Shown: positions 7,482-16,882 of the stretch, in pieces
How positions within the stretch are numbered: the stretch's first letter is position 1
Layout: every line of letters starts with the position of its first letter
Assembly: GCF_035658495.1 (NCBI RefSeq)
Contig: NZ_CP141945.1
Coordinates: 1,120,001-1,184,000, forward strand
DNA from: Novosphingobium sp. RL4
GTDB taxonomy: Bacteria > Pseudomonadota > Alphaproteobacteria > Sphingomonadales > Sphingomonadaceae
Direction of reading: 5' to 3'
DNA: 64,000 nt
Program-made: the position numbers and the translations under genes
Notes under the pieces: model-generated
What the model was told of the DNA's origin: nothing
Databases searched by the model: none
What the model saw: only the letters and a program-made list of their open reading frames with translations

Positions 7482-8414
7482 TTGATAAACTTGTCGCGAT
7501 CCGATCTGGGCGATCTCAAGGTATTCATGGAGCTTGCGCGCCATGGTGGCTTCCGCAAGGCCGCGCTTGAGATGGACGTGTCCGCCTCGGCGCTCAGCCA
7601 CGCTTTGCGTGGCCTGGAAACGCGACTTGGCGTGCGCCTCATCAATCGCAATGCGCGCAGCGTGACGCTGACACAGGCGGGTGAGGAACTTCTTGTTCAG
7701 CTGGAAACCGGCTTCGCAGCGATCGGCGCAGGCGTCGAAGCGCTCAATCGCTATCGTGCGAGCCCGGCCGGACGTCTGCGGATCAATGCCTTGAGCGATG
7801 CGGCAAGGCTACTGCTCGGGCCGGTCGTCGCACGATACAACGCAGAGCATCCCGATGTGGACCTTCAAATCGTGGTGCAGGACGCCATGGTCGATATCGT
7901 CGGCGAAGGATTCGACGCCGGGATCCGGTTTGGCGACCGCGTTCCCGAGGACATGATCGCCATGCCGCTCGGATCCCCGCTGCTATGGATCATGGTCGCC
8001 TCACCCGACTATCTCGAAGCGGCCGGGGAACCGGAAAGCCCTGATGACCTGCACAATCACCGCTGCATCGGCATGCGAACCGGAACAGGGGCCATGTACC
8101 ATTGGGAACTCGGCACCGGAAAGACGGCCCGCACGCTCAACCTCGCCTGGTCCGTGGTCGTCGATGAAAGCGCACTGGCGATAGACGTCGCGCGCAATCA
8201 CGGCGGCATCGCCTATTGCTTGCGCGAACGGGTGGCCGGACTGGTCGAGGCCGGACAGTTGCGGGAAGTTCTCCCGCACTGGTCATCGCCGGGCGAGGCG
8301 TTTCACATCTATTATCCAGGCCGGCGCCAGCAACCTGAGGCCCTGCGCCGGTTCATCGCGATGATACGGGAAGAGGCCCGCGGCAGAGGACTGTCTTGGT
8401 TACACCAGCGCTAA
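7482..8414 (+). CDS. LysR-family transcriptional regulator
   Basis: About 310 residues from a TTG at 7482. The frame is open to another TTG at 7428, but the LysR N-terminus (LGDLKVFMELARHGGFRKAA) fits the shorter form. The winged helix-turn-helix lies in the first 60 residues (SASALSHALRGLETRLGVRL), followed by a LysR_substrate effector domain of the CrgA/AaeR-like type with PEDMIAMPL. It probably regulates the divergent MFS pump at 6073-7275 and itself from the shared intergenic region. The start codon is uncertain. Confidence 0.85.
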   Translation: MINLSRSDLGDLKVFMELARHGGFRKAALEMDVSASALSHALRGLETRLGVRLINRNARSVTLTQAGEELLVQLETGFAAIGAGVEALNRYRASPAGRLRINALSDAARLLLGPVVARYNAEHPDVDLQIVVQDAMVDIVGEGFDAGIRFGDRVPEDMIAMPLGSPLLWIMVASPDYLEAAGEPESPDDLHNHRCIGMRTGTGAMYHWELGTGKTARTLNLAWSVVVDESALAIDVARNHGGIAYCLRERVAGLVEAGQLREVLPHWSSPGEAFHIYYPGRRQQPEALRRFIAMIREEARGRGLSWLHQR

Positions 8415-8564
8415 GGCGTTTCGCCGTTACTGCCGCCAACTCCAATCTGGCGATTCAGCCCCCCATTCTTCCTTCCAGATTGCGGCCCGTATGGTTTCCT
8501 CGTCTCTCCGGCCGGATGATCTGCCGCGCGCGGCGACAGTCCATCCGGCGTTTGAGATCGACGA

Positions 8565-9317
8565 TCAGATCTGCACCTGACCGCCATCGACAAAGAGTTC
8601 CACGCCGTTGACGAAGCTGGCGTCTTCCGAGGCGAGGAACAGCACGGCCTTGGCGATCTCCTCGGGCTGGCCGACGCGGCCTGCCGGGATGAGGCTGGCG
8701 AGATAGTCCTTTGTCCCCTGCGCCTGCTCGCCGCCGCCGAAAAGATGATCGAGGCCGGCGGTGTCCGTGACGCCGGGGCTGATGGCGTTTACGCGGATGT
8801 GCCTATCCTTGAGGTCGAGAATCCAGTTGCGGGCGAAGTTGCGTACCGCCGCCTTGGTCGCGGAATAGACGCTGAAGGCAGGCGTGCCCGATATGCTGGT
8901 GGTCGAACTTGTCAGGATGATCGAGGCCCCGTCCTTCAAGAGCGGCAACGCCTTCTGGACCGTGAACAGGACGCCCTTCACATTGGTGTCGAAAGTGCTC
9001 TGATAATGCTCCTCGGTGATCGAACCCAGGGCAAGCATCTCGCCGCCGCCCGCATTGGCGAACACGACGTCGATCTGCGCATGCTTCTGCTGGACGGCAT
9101 CATAGAGCCGGTCGATGTCAGCGAGCTTGGCCATGTCGCCCTGCACGCCCGTGACGCGGCCACCGATCGCCGTTACGGCAGCATCGAGCGTCTCCTGCCG
9201 CCGTCCGGTGATAAAGACCGAGGCGCCCGCTTCCGCGAAAGCCTTTGCCGTCGCCAGCCCGATGCCGCTCGTGCCGCCGGTTACGACCACCACCTTGTTG
9301 TTGAACTTGTCCGTCAT
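8565..9317 (-). CDS. Short-chain dehydrogenase/reductase (classical SDR)
   Basis: A 250-residue classical SDR. It shows the cofactor motif TGGTSGIG (13-20), NAGG (88-91) and the catalytic YSATK (Y151, K155) with an upstream serine in LTSSTTS. RVNAISPG and a C-terminal FVDGGQ complete the fold. It should oxidise or reduce an alcohol/carbonyl with NAD(P); the substrate is unknown. It is divergent from a LysR regulator at 9432, a common pairing in which LysR controls the SDR in response to carbonyl or quinone compounds. Confidence 0.87.
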   Translation of the reverse strand: MTDKFNNKVVVVTGGTSGIGLATAKAFAEAGASVFITGRRQETLDAAVTAIGGRVTGVQGDMAKLADIDRLYDAVQQKHAQIDVVFANAGGGEMLALGSITEEHYQSTFDTNVKGVLFTVQKALPLLKDGASIILTSSTTSISGTPAFSVYSATKAAVRNFARNWILDLKDRHIRVNAISPGVTDTAGLDHLFGGGEQAQGTKDYLASLIPAGRVGQPEEIAKAVLFLASEDASFVNGVELFVDGGQVQI

Positions 9318-9408
9318 CGTCTTTCTCCTTCGGGTTTCGGCGAAGCGCCGTTGCCCTTACGAGATGCCTTCAGAACGATGATGCGTGTAGTCAGCATATA
9401 TGGCACTT

Positions 9409-9430
9409 AGCGTTCCGCTGGAGGAACGCT
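9409..9430 (+). promoter_or_regulatory. Hairpin covering the ribosome-binding site of the LysR gene
   Basis: AGCGTTCC (9409-9416) is the exact complement of GGAACGCT (9423-9430) with a six-base loop, GCTGGA. The Shine-Dalgarno GGAGGA straddles the loop and the 3' arm, and the ATG follows at 9432. The structure could limit translation of the regulator. Confidence 0.45.
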
Positions 9431-9431
9431 G

Positions 9432-10337
9432 ATGCGGATCGATTTGAATGACTATGCCTATTTTGCCGAGGTGGTGGCCCATGGCGGCTTTGCGGCGGCG
9501 GGGCGCGCACTGCGGGAGCCCAAGTCCAAGCTGAGCCGCCGCATCGCCGGGCTGGAGGAACGCCTCGGCCTCCGCCTGATCGAGCGATCGAGCCGGCGTT
9601 TCCGCGTGACGGATACGGGCCTCGCTTTCTATGAGCGTTGCCGGGCCATATTGGCTGAGGCGGAGCAGGCCGAGGCACTGGTCTTGCAGGCGCAGGCGGA
9701 ACCTCATGGCCGGATCCGCTTCAGTTGCCCCACCGGCATGGTCGAGCCGATATCGGGGCTGATATCCTCTTTCCTCGCCCGCTATCCCAGGGTGCGGTTG
9801 CAGCTCGTGGCAACGGACCGCGCAGTGGACCTGATCGAAGAGCGGATCGACGTGGCCCTGCGGGTGCGCGCGGCACTGACCAGCGATGCTGCCCTCACCA
9901 TGCGGTCGCTCGGGCGATCTACCCGTATCCTCGTTGCCTGTCCTCAATTGGCAAGCCAGGTTACGGAAGTGGCCCAACTGGCGAAACTTCCGACATTGGC
10001 GACCGATGATGCAGCAGACGATCTCGAATGGCATCTGGAGACCGAGGACGGCAGCAAACATGTCATCCGGGTCGAGCCCCGAATGGGCTGCACCGACATG
10101 GCCGCGGTGCGCAACGCGGCCATTGACGGACTCGGCATCGCGATCCTGCCCGACCATGTCTGCCGTGAAGCACTACTCGCCGGCAAGCTTGTCCATGTGC
10201 TGCCTGCCTGGCGCGGGCTTCAGGGAATCGTGCATCTGGTCTTCACGACACGGCGGGGATTGCCTCCAGCCGTGCGCGCGCTGATCGATCATCTTGCGGC
10301 AGGGTTCCCCCGCGAAGTGGTGGCGCCGATATCCTGA
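9432..10337 (+). CDS. LysR-family transcriptional regulator
   Basis: A 301-residue LysR protein. The N-terminal HTH begins MRIDLNDYAYFAEVVAHGGF with the recognition part KSKLSRRIAGLEERLGLRL. The effector domain starts near residue 90. The pattern resembles the CrgA/DsdC-like group often encoded opposite an oxidoreductase. It is divergent from the SDR at 8565-9317, the likely target. GGAGGA lies 7 bases before the ATG but inside a hairpin. Confidence 0.87.
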   Translation: MRIDLNDYAYFAEVVAHGGFAAAGRALREPKSKLSRRIAGLEERLGLRLIERSSRRFRVTDTGLAFYERCRAILAEAEQAEALVLQAQAEPHGRIRFSCPTGMVEPISGLISSFLARYPRVRLQLVATDRAVDLIEERIDVALRVRAALTSDAALTMRSLGRSTRILVACPQLASQVTEVAQLAKLPTLATDDAADDLEWHLETEDGSKHVIRVEPRMGCTDMAAVRNAAIDGLGIAILPDHVCREALLAGKLVHVLPAWRGLQGIVHLVFTTRRGLPPAVRALIDHLAAGFPREVVAPIS

Positions 10338-11092
10338 GACTTCGTGCGGACGATTCCGCCGCCGATCCGGTGCGATCCGATCCGCCGAAGGGCGCGGCAC
10401 CGCGCTGCTTGCAGGTGCCGGAACCGGCGGTTCTCTGGACGTCTGAAGATGCGCCGCTACGATGCGGTGAGGCTGGACATGCCGGAGAAGGGCCTAACCG
10501 CCCACAGGATATATCGTCCTGGCGATCCAAAATCGGCTTTCAGTAAAATACGCTTGGTACATTATGGCATGCAGGCGGGAGGTCTCTCCTGCGATACAAA
10601 ATATTCAAAGATGCCGAAGCATGTCGGCACGAAGGGCTTGCACGTCACAAAGGCGTGTATGGGAGAGTATGGCATGAACGCATCGCAGCGGGCCGCAGCG
10701 GCCGGGTGCGCGATCCGGCGGGCCGTTGTCGTGCCGGCTACGGGTGTGATTTTCCGTTTGATAGCGGCTCAGGCCCTCTCGCCGGAGGAGGGCCGGCGTG
10801 TTTCGCCAGTGCTGGCAGGCCTGCCACGGCAATATCGCATCCTACGCAAGCAAGTTTGGCTGCGATCTGTCCGTCGCGATGAACCCCGGGGCTGCTTGCG
10901 TCGATTTCGGATTTGCCTGCGTTGACGGTTCCCGGCCTGACCTGGACAAACTTGAACTTCGACCACCTCTTGGCGGGGCCTGGAGAAAAAGCCTCGGGGG
11001 TCAGGATGAACATCTTGCTGGAAGCCATTTCAAAGATCTAGTCTGTCGTTGAATATAAAAAACTTATCGTGTTCGGGAGAGAACAACAGGTC
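10338..11092. other. 755-base intergenic stretch before the carbohydrate island
   Basis: I see no supportable gene on either strand. Short frames are present (for example 10344-10925 plus) but are rich in Arg/Cys and have no family look. AT-rich patches near 10500-10610 and 11040-11075 are the best candidates for promoters, the latter serving the ThuA-like gene. A GC-rich, imperfect dyad (GCAGGCGGGAG...CTCTCCTGC) lies near 10570-10592. The stretch separates the LysR/SDR pair from the sugar genes. Confidence 0.4.
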
Positions 11093-11989
11093 ATGCTGCG
11101 TAAAATCCTCAAGGTCCTGCTTTGGATATTTCTCGCTTTCCTCGCCGTGCTCGCCATCGGAGCGTATCGGAACTGGGATACCGTCCAGCGCGTGTTTCTG
11201 GGCGGGGTGAAGATCTATGAAACGACGCCCCCTCCTCTCCCGGCAGAGATCGCGCATCCGGCCATACTCGTCTTCTCCAAGACCAACGGATTCCGCCATG
11301 AGGAAGCCATCCCGGCCGCAAACGCGATGTTCCGGAAGCTCGCCAAGGACAATGGCTGGGGCTATTTCCAGACCGAGAACGGCGCCACCTTTTCGCCGGC
11401 AATCCTTTCGCGCTTCGATGCGGTGATCTTCAACAATACGAGCGGGGACGTTTTCACGACCGAACAGCGGGCGGCGTTCAAGTCGTTCATCGAAAATGGA
11501 GGCGGCTGGGTCGGCATTCACGCGGCAGGGGACGATTCACACAAGGCCTGGGACTGGTACGTCAACGATATCATCGGCACCCGCTTCATCGGGCATCCCA
11601 TGGATCCCCAGTTCCAGAAGGCGACGATGCGGATCGAGGACCGTTCGCACCCCGCGACGCGCCAGCTTGGCGAGACGCTGGAGCGCACGGACGAATGGTA
11701 CTCTTTCGACAAGTCGCCCCGTCGGCCGGGAATTCACATTCTCGCGACGCTTGATGAGAATACCTACGTCCAGAAGGGAATGTTCGGCCAGAAACTCGCC
11801 ATGGGCAAGGATCATCCGATCGCGTGGTGGCGCTGCGTCGGCAAGGGCCGGGTTCTCTACACGGCAGGCGGTCACACCGCGGCGGCATTCCGCGAGCCGG
11901 AGTACAGCCGGTTGCTCGCCGGCGCTGTTCGCTGGGCGCTCAGGCTTGAGGGCGAAGGCTGCTCGCCCGATCGGAATGCGGGCCGGTGA
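11093..11989 (+). CDS. Membrane-anchored ThuA-like domain protein
   Basis: From the ATG at 11093 (an upstream GTG at 11069 is less likely) this is a 298-residue protein. An N-terminal transmembrane anchor (about residues 5-25, LKVLLWIFLAFLAVLAIGAY) is followed by a ThuA/trehalose-utilisation-type glutamine-amidotransferase-like fold, with FSKTNGFRHEEA, GGGWVGIHAAGD and GRVLYTAGGHT. ThuA genes accompany 3-keto-disaccharide metabolism in rhizobia, though their chemistry is unsettled. The anchor would put the domain in the periplasm. It is first of a plus-strand run with a TIM-barrel protein and a GMC dehydrogenase pair. Confidence 0.82.
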   Translation: MLRKILKVLLWIFLAFLAVLAIGAYRNWDTVQRVFLGGVKIYETTPPPLPAEIAHPAILVFSKTNGFRHEEAIPAANAMFRKLAKDNGWGYFQTENGATFSPAILSRFDAVIFNNTSGDVFTTEQRAAFKSFIENGGGWVGIHAAGDDSHKAWDWYVNDIIGTRFIGHPMDPQFQKATMRIEDRSHPATRQLGETLERTDEWYSFDKSPRRPGIHILATLDENTYVQKGMFGQKLAMGKDHPIAWWRCVGKGRVLYTAGGHTAAAFREPEYSRLLAGAVRWALRLEGEGCSPDRNAGR

Positions 11990-12077
11990 AGCGCATGGGT
12001 GAGGGCAAGATCGTCGGCGCTGTGGGGTACCGCGGCGCCGGGTGGGTTTCCCCGCGCAAGCGAAAGGCCTTGCCGCG

Positions 12078-12938
12078 ATGAAAGTCGGTATCAATCTTCT
12101 GCTCTGGACCGGTCACGTTACCAGCGAGCACACCCCGGTCCTGGAAACGATCGGCGAGATCGGTTTCGACGGTGTTGAAGTGCCTGTCTTCGATGTGTCG
12201 GATGCCGGGCATTATCGCGGGGTCGCGCAAACGCTTGATGATCTCGGTCTTGAACGCACGGCCGTGGCGATCATGCCGGATGCTTCGCACAATCCGATTT
12301 CGGCCGAACGCTCGCACCGGAAGGCGGCGGAGGACCATCTGCTTCGGGTTATCGATTGTACGCACGCGCTTGGCGGCACCGTATTGGCGGGCCCCTGGTT
12401 CCAGCCGCTTGGCCTGTTCACGGGGGAACGCCCGAGCGAGATCGAACTCGAACGCTGCGCCGAGGTCCACCGGCGCGTCTTGCCGGTGATGGTGCAAGCG
12501 GGAATTACCCCGGCGCTAGAACCGCTCAACCGCTTCGAGGCGCACTTGCTCAACACCTGCGAGCAGGCGATTGCCTACTGCGAGCGCGTGGGCGAGGGGC
12601 GGATGGGCATCCTGTTCGACACGTTTCATGCGAATATCGAGGAAACGGATCCTGTTGCCGCGCTGGTTGCCCTTCATGCCTCGGGCCATCTCACGCACGT
12701 CCATATATCGGAGAACGACCGCGGCACTCCCGGACAGGGCCACGCGCCGATCCGCGAGACGATCGCGGCCCTGCGCGGCGCCGGATACGATCAGTGGCTG
12801 ACGATCGAGGCATTCGGGCGGGGCGTCCCCGAACTCGCAGCGGCCACACGGGTCTGGCGCGATTTCTTCGCATCTCCCGAGCAGGTTTGCCGCGATGGCT
12901 ATAGCTTCATCCAGAATTGCTGGGAGCAGGCCGCGTGA
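12078..12938 (+). CDS. TIM-barrel sugar isomerase/epimerase-family protein
   Basis: A 286-residue AP-endonuclease-2/xylose-isomerase-like TIM barrel starting at ATG 12078 (MKVGINLLLWTGHV). The metal-binding pattern of tagatose/psicose-3-epimerase relatives is visible in ALEPLNRFE, ILFDTFHANIEE, HVHISENDRGTPG and IEAFG. Such proteins epimerise ketoses, or in 3-keto-glycoside routes catalyse elimination or hydration of oxidised sugars. There is no signal peptide, so it is cytoplasmic. It sits 88 bases after the ThuA-like gene and 46 before the dehydrogenase small subunit, probably one operon. The exact substrate is unknown. Confidence 0.85.
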   Translation: MKVGINLLLWTGHVTSEHTPVLETIGEIGFDGVEVPVFDVSDAGHYRGVAQTLDDLGLERTAVAIMPDASHNPISAERSHRKAAEDHLLRVIDCTHALGGTVLAGPWFQPLGLFTGERPSEIELERCAEVHRRVLPVMVQAGITPALEPLNRFEAHLLNTCEQAIAYCERVGEGRMGILFDTFHANIEETDPVAALVALHASGHLTHVHISENDRGTPGQGHAPIRETIAALRGAGYDQWLTIEAFGRGVPELAAATRVWRDFFASPEQVCRDGYSFIQNCWEQAA

Positions 12939-12984
12939 CGCCTTCATCCCGTACCATTCCGTCCCGCTCCTTCAGGAGAACACC

Positions 12985-13605
12985 ATGACAGATCCGATGA
13001 CGCTCGATCGGCGCAGCCTGATCGAGAAGTTGCTGGCACTTGCCGGCGCCAGTACCGTGACCGGGTTCTCCTGGCCGGCGCTTGCCGAGCAAGCGGAAGC
13101 GGGCAAGCCTGCTCTCGATCCGGACAGTTTCATGGTGCTGTCGGCGGTTGCCGACACGATAATCCCGCGCACGGATACGCCCGGCGCGGTCGATGTGAAA
13201 GTTCCCGCTCTTTTCGACGGCCTGCTGACCAATTGGGCGGCGCCTGAACGGCGGCAGGACCTGATCCGTGCCCTGAAGGAAGTGGATGAATTGGCGAAGA
13301 CATCGCACGCCAGGCCATTCTCCGCGCTGACACCTGCGCAGCGCCTCGATCTGCTGAAAGCGCATGAAGCCGAAGCGCTCAGGATCGACCCGACCAGGAA
13401 GCTCTCCGGCGTAGCGGCCATGATGGGCGGCCCGGCCTACGTCAATCCGGGGTACGGCAAGCTCAGGGACCTCATCATACTGCTGTACTACCTCTCGGAA
13501 CCCGCGCTGACGCTGGAACTGTCCTACGTCCATACGCCGGGTGAGTGGAAACCCTCGATCCCCGTTACGCCCGATACCCGCCCCGCCGGCGGCGGCCTGT
13601 TCTGA
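12985..13605 (+). CDS. Gluconate 2-dehydrogenase subunit 3-family protein (GMC partner, copy 1)
   Basis: A 206-residue small subunit of the Gluconate_2-dh3 family, beginning at ATG 12985 with AGGAG upstream. The N-terminus has a twin-arginine-type signal (DRRSLIEKLLALAGAS, cleavage near PALAEQ), so it should carry its GMC partner to the periplasm as a folded pair. VADTIIPRTDTPGA and the C-terminal YVHTPGEWKPS are typical family blocks. It ends 13 bases before the GMC gene. In glucoside 3-dehydrogenases this subunit supports the FAD subunit, and electrons pass to cytochrome c. Confidence 0.88.
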   Translation: MTDPMTLDRRSLIEKLLALAGASTVTGFSWPALAEQAEAGKPALDPDSFMVLSAVADTIIPRTDTPGAVDVKVPALFDGLLTNWAAPERRQDLIRALKEVDELAKTSHARPFSALTPAQRLDLLKAHEAEALRIDPTRKLSGVAAMMGGPAYVNPGYGKLRDLIILLYYLSEPALTLELSYVHTPGEWKPSIPVTPDTRPAGGGLF

Positions 13606-13618
13606 AAAGGTGAGCATC

Positions 13619-15301
13619 ATGTTCGACGCAATCGTTATCGGATCGGGAATGAGCGGCGGCATCGCCGCCAAGGAACTGTGCGAACGCGGCCTCAAGACCC
13701 TCGTTCTGGAACGCGGCCGCAAGCTGGAGCACGGCGGGGAATCCTACACGGACTGGATGCAGCCGTGGGACTTGCCCAATGCAGGCATGGTCCCGGAGGA
13801 GGAACTGGCCCGTGATTATCCGGTCCAGAGCCAATGCTACGCCATGACTTCGGCAACCCAGCAATATTGGGTCAAGGACAGCGAGCACCCTTACACCACG
13901 CCTGAGGACAAGCCGTTCAGCTGGATCCGCGGTTATCATCTGGGCGGACGGTCGATCATGTGGGGCCGTCAGTCCTACCGGCTCTCGCCGATGGATTTCG
14001 AGGCGAATGCGCGGGATGGCCACGGTTCGGACTGGCCGATACGATACGATGATCTCGCCCCCTGGTACGATCATATCGAGAAGTTCATCGGCGTGGCGGG
14101 ATCGCGCGAAGGCCTTGCGCAGCTTCCCGATGGAGAGTTCCTGCCGCCGTTCGATCTCAATGATGCCGAGGTGATGTTCAAGCAGGCGATCGAGGGCAAG
14201 TTTCCCGGACGCAAGGTGATCCCCGGGCGGGTGGCGAACCTCTCAAAGGCGCAGCCTCATCACGAGGCGCTGGGCCGGTCGAGCTGCCAGGTCCGCTCGT
14301 TCTGTGAACGCGGTTGCAGCTACGGGGCCTATCATTCCAGTCTCAGCTCCTCGCTGCCCGCAGCCGAGCAGACCGGAAACCTGACCATAGTGACCGATGC
14401 GATCGTCCACTCGATCGTCTACGACCCGAAGACCGGCAAGGCGACCGGGGTGCGGGTAATCGATGCGCATTCCAAGGCGGGCAGGACTTACGAAGCCAAG
14501 GTGATCTTCGGTTGTGCCTCCACGATCGGCACGGCCCAGATCCTGCTCAATTCGAAATCCGAAGCGATGCCCAACGGTCTGGCGAATTCGTCCGACATGG
14601 TGGGCCGTAACCTGATGGACCATCTCTACGCGCTCTCCGTTGCGGGAATCCTGCCCAAGGGCCCGGACAGCTATTACTTTGGCAGGCGGCCTACCGGGCT
14701 TTACATCCCGCGCTATCGCAATGTCAGCGAAGATGCGCCGTTCCTGCGCGGCTATGGCTATCAGGGCGGCGCCATGAGGACCGGGGGAAGCAGGGCTACG
14801 GCGGGCGCGATCGGCGCGGATCTGAAGGCAAAGGCCCGGAAACTGGGGCCATGGATGGTCTTTATTTCAGGCTTCGGAGAAATGCTGCCCAACCCCGAAA
14901 ACCGGGTCACCCTCAACGCCAACAAGGTCGATCAATGGGGCATCCCGACAGTCCACGTTTCCTGCGCGCTTGGCGAGAACGAGCACAAGATGGCGGAGCA
15001 GATCATCACTGATGGCAAGGCGATGATCGAGGCGGCCGGCGGCATGGTGGTGAGCGCGGCTTCCGAACCGGGAGTGCCCGGGCTTGGAATTCACGAGATG
15101 GGCACGGCCTGCATGGGCAAGGACCCGCGGCGGTCCGTTCTGAACAAGTACAATCAGGCGCACGATGTCCCGAACCTGTTCATCACTGATGGATCGGCGA
15201 TGGCTTCAAGCGGCTGTCAGAACCCTTCGCTTACTTACATGGCGCTGTCGGCGCGGGCGGCGCATCATGCTGCCGAGTTCCTCAAGGCGGGAACGATCTG
15301 A
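13619..15301 (+). CDS. GMC-family FAD oxidoreductase, probable glycoside 3-dehydrogenase (copy 1)
   Basis: A 560-residue flavoprotein from ATG 13619, with AAGGTG upstream. It has the N-terminal FAD motif VIGSGMSGGIAAKEL (6-20), and C-terminal HEMGTACMG and GCQNPSLT carrying the usual GMC His and Asn. It lacks its own export signal and should be co-exported with the preceding twin-arginine subunit. The gluconate/glucoside-dehydrogenase type oxidises a sugar hydroxyl (C3 in glucoside 3-dehydrogenases) and passes electrons to cytochrome c. It is paralogous to the GMC protein at 16940-18622. The transcript probably ends at the hairpin 15351-15383. Confidence 0.88.
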   Translation: MFDAIVIGSGMSGGIAAKELCERGLKTLVLERGRKLEHGGESYTDWMQPWDLPNAGMVPEEELARDYPVQSQCYAMTSATQQYWVKDSEHPYTTPEDKPFSWIRGYHLGGRSIMWGRQSYRLSPMDFEANARDGHGSDWPIRYDDLAPWYDHIEKFIGVAGSREGLAQLPDGEFLPPFDLNDAEVMFKQAIEGKFPGRKVIPGRVANLSKAQPHHEALGRSSCQVRSFCERGCSYGAYHSSLSSSLPAAEQTGNLTIVTDAIVHSIVYDPKTGKATGVRVIDAHSKAGRTYEAKVIFGCASTIGTAQILLNSKSEAMPNGLANSSDMVGRNLMDHLYALSVAGILPKGPDSYYFGRRPTGLYIPRYRNVSEDAPFLRGYGYQGGAMRTGGSRATAGAIGADLKAKARKLGPWMVFISGFGEMLPNPENRVTLNANKVDQWGIPTVHVSCALGENEHKMAEQIITDGKAMIEAAGGMVVSAASEPGVPGLGIHEMGTACMGKDPRRSVLNKYNQAHDVPNLFITDGSAMASSGCQNPSLTYMALSARAAHHAAEFLKAGTI

Positions 15302-15350
15302 CGCAACCGGAGCGCTTCCGGCGATAGGTGTGCGGAACGCACCCATGCTG

Positions 15351-15383
15351 CGATATGGCTATCCTGGAACGATAGCCATATCG
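15351..15383. terminator. Bidirectional hairpin between convergent GMC and Dabb genes
   Basis: CGATATGGCTATC (15351-15363) and GATAGCCATATCG (15371-15383) form a perfect 13-bp stem with a 7-base loop. It lies after the GMC stop and overlaps the final codons and stop of the minus-strand Dabb gene. There is no long T-run. It is probably a shared transcription end. Confidence 0.55.
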
Positions 15384-15769
15384 TAGACGACGACCCTGGC
15401 CCAAAGGTGTTCGCAGGATTTCACGAAGTCCCGGTGGATCGGGTGATCCTGGTAGGTCTTCTGATCCTGCACGCTATCGAAGAACATCAGTTCCGACACG
15501 TCGTAGCTGGAGTCCACGACGTCGCGGTTTTCCGTTTCGGCGGGAATTCCGATTTCCAGTCCACGGATAACGGGAATGCCCCGCAACGTGCGAAGGCCCG
15601 CAATGAGCTGTTCGCGGTCCGCTTGCGATCCGGGGCGTTTCAGCCAGAAGAACACGTGGTGGACCAGGGCGGGCTTCGCAGACGGCGTTTCCGCTTTTGC
15701 CGACGAAACGGCAATGCCTGCGCTACCCAATGCGATCATCGCCGCCAATTCCCGTCTGCTTGCTTCCAT
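15359..15769 (-). CDS. Exported Dabb (stress-responsive A/B barrel) domain protein
   Basis: A 136-residue protein with a signal-like N-terminus ([22 protein letters not shown]), possibly twin-arginine. The Dabb dimeric ferredoxin-like barrel follows: [29 protein letters not shown] and [11 protein letters not shown]. Dabb proteins are small alpha-beta barrels, some of them lyases or cyclases and many unassigned. Location inside the sugar island suggests a role with oxidised sugars, but this is inference from position only. It is the last minus-strand gene of the block, after LacI. Confidence 0.82.
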   Translation of the reverse strand: MEASRRELAAMIALGSAGIAVSSAKAETPSAKPALVHHVFFWLKRPGSQADREQLIAGLRTLRGIPVIRGLEIGIPAETENRDVVDSSYDVSELMFFDSVQDQKTYQDHPIHRDFVKSCEHLWARVVVYDMAIVPG

Positions 15770-15821
15770 GGTGCAGCTTCCCCTGCAAGTGGTGAACTGT
15801 GAATGTGCGGTGCGATGGAGA

Positions 15822-16859
15822 TCATTGCGCGGGCGAACATGCGATGGATTGGCGCTGCATGATCTCGTGATCGAAAACCTCGTCGCTCACGCCGGTTTCC
15901 GCCTTTCCAAGCGCGGCGATCAGGCATTGGGCGGCGCGAAAGGCCATGTCCTCGACCGGCTGGCGCACGACCGTCAGCGGCGGCCAGATCCGCGATGCCA
16001 GAATGGTGTCGTCGAAACCGGTGACCGTCAGATCCGCAGGCAATTGCAGCCCGAGATGATGGGCCTGCGCGATCACGCCGGCGGCGAGGTCGTCGCTGCT
16101 GCAAATGATCGCGGTCGGGCGGTCCTTGCCGGAGAGAAGCCTCTGCCCCGCCGCTTTGCCCGCTTCATAGTCGAACTCCCCATGCCGCACGATCAGGTCG
16201 GCCTCGTCGGGAAGGCCGGCCTGCTGCAGAGCCGCCCGGAATCCGTCGAGGCGGGCCGCCACCACGCTGTAGTGATCGGGACCGGCGACATAGGCAATGC
16301 GGCGGTGGCCATGCGCGATGACCTGCTGCGTGATGGAGAACATCGCCGCCCGGTTGTCGATCCTGACGGTGGTGACGTCTTGCATCGCGGTGCCGGTCGC
16401 GATGGCGGCGAGGGGGACGCCCAGAGCCGGGAGGATTTCCGATCCGCTCAATTGTTCGGCAAACGGCGGGATGAGCAACAGCGCGTCGGCGCCGGAGCGG
16501 ACGAGATCCTGTGCCAGGCGTTCGGCCTCGTCGCGGCGAACGCCGTCGCCGTCGCGCAGGATCAACTGGAGGCCATGGGCATTGGTCGCGCGCAAGGCGC
16601 CTACCAGCACCGCATCCAGGAAGGGCGTGCGCCGGTTGCTGTAAAGCAGGCCGACCGTGGTGGCCCGCGCCTTGGCCAGTCGCCGGGCGGCCAGATTGGG
16701 GACATAACCCAACTCCGCAATCGCCGCCCGAACTGTCTCCACGGTGGCCGCACTGGCCCGGCCGGCGCCGTTGAGGACATTGGATACCGTCATCGCGGAT
16801 ACGCCCGCGCGCTGCGCGACGGCGCGGATCGTTACACCATTCTCGTTTCGTCTTGCCAT
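15822..16859 (-). CDS. LacI-family transcriptional repressor of the sugar island
   Basis: A 345-residue LacI/GalR protein. The N-terminal HTH ([20 protein letters not shown]) and hinge ([17 protein letters not shown]) precede a periplasmic-binding-protein-like effector domain with [22 protein letters not shown] near the end. The C-terminus is complete. It probably responds to a sugar or keto-sugar and represses the surrounding catabolic genes. A LacI-type palindrome TTTACCGGTAAA between the cytochrome c and Gfo/Idh genes (24651-24662) is a likely target. Eighty bases separate it from the upstream GMC gene, so it may have its own promoter. Confidence 0.9.
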   Translation of the reverse strand: MARRNENGVTIRAVAQRAGVSAMTVSNVLNGAGRASAATVETVRAAIAELGYVPNLAARRLAKARATTVGLLYSNRRTPFLDAVLVGALRATNAHGLQLILRDGDGVRRDEAERLAQDLVRSGADALLLIPPFAEQLSGSEILPALGVPLAAIATGTAMQDVTTVRIDNRAAMFSITQQVIAHGHRRIAYVAGPDHYSVVAARLDGFRAALQQAGLPDEADLIVRHGEFDYEAGKAAGQRLLSGKDRPTAIICSSDDLAAGVIAQAHHLGLQLPADLTVTGFDDTILASRIWPPLTVVRQPVEDMAFRAAQCLIAALGKAETGVSDEVFDHEIMQRQSIACSPAQ

Positions 16860-16882
16860 CAGGTCTTCGTTCCCATCCCTCC

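Noticed and set aside
10344..10925. 193-residue plus-strand frame in the 755-base gap
   Set aside because: Arg-rich start, no ribosome site, no family pattern.
11093..15301. C-glycoside deglycosidase of the two-subunit CarBC/DgpBC type
   Set aside because: TIM-barrel proteins are present, but I see no small partner subunit of that system next to any of them.
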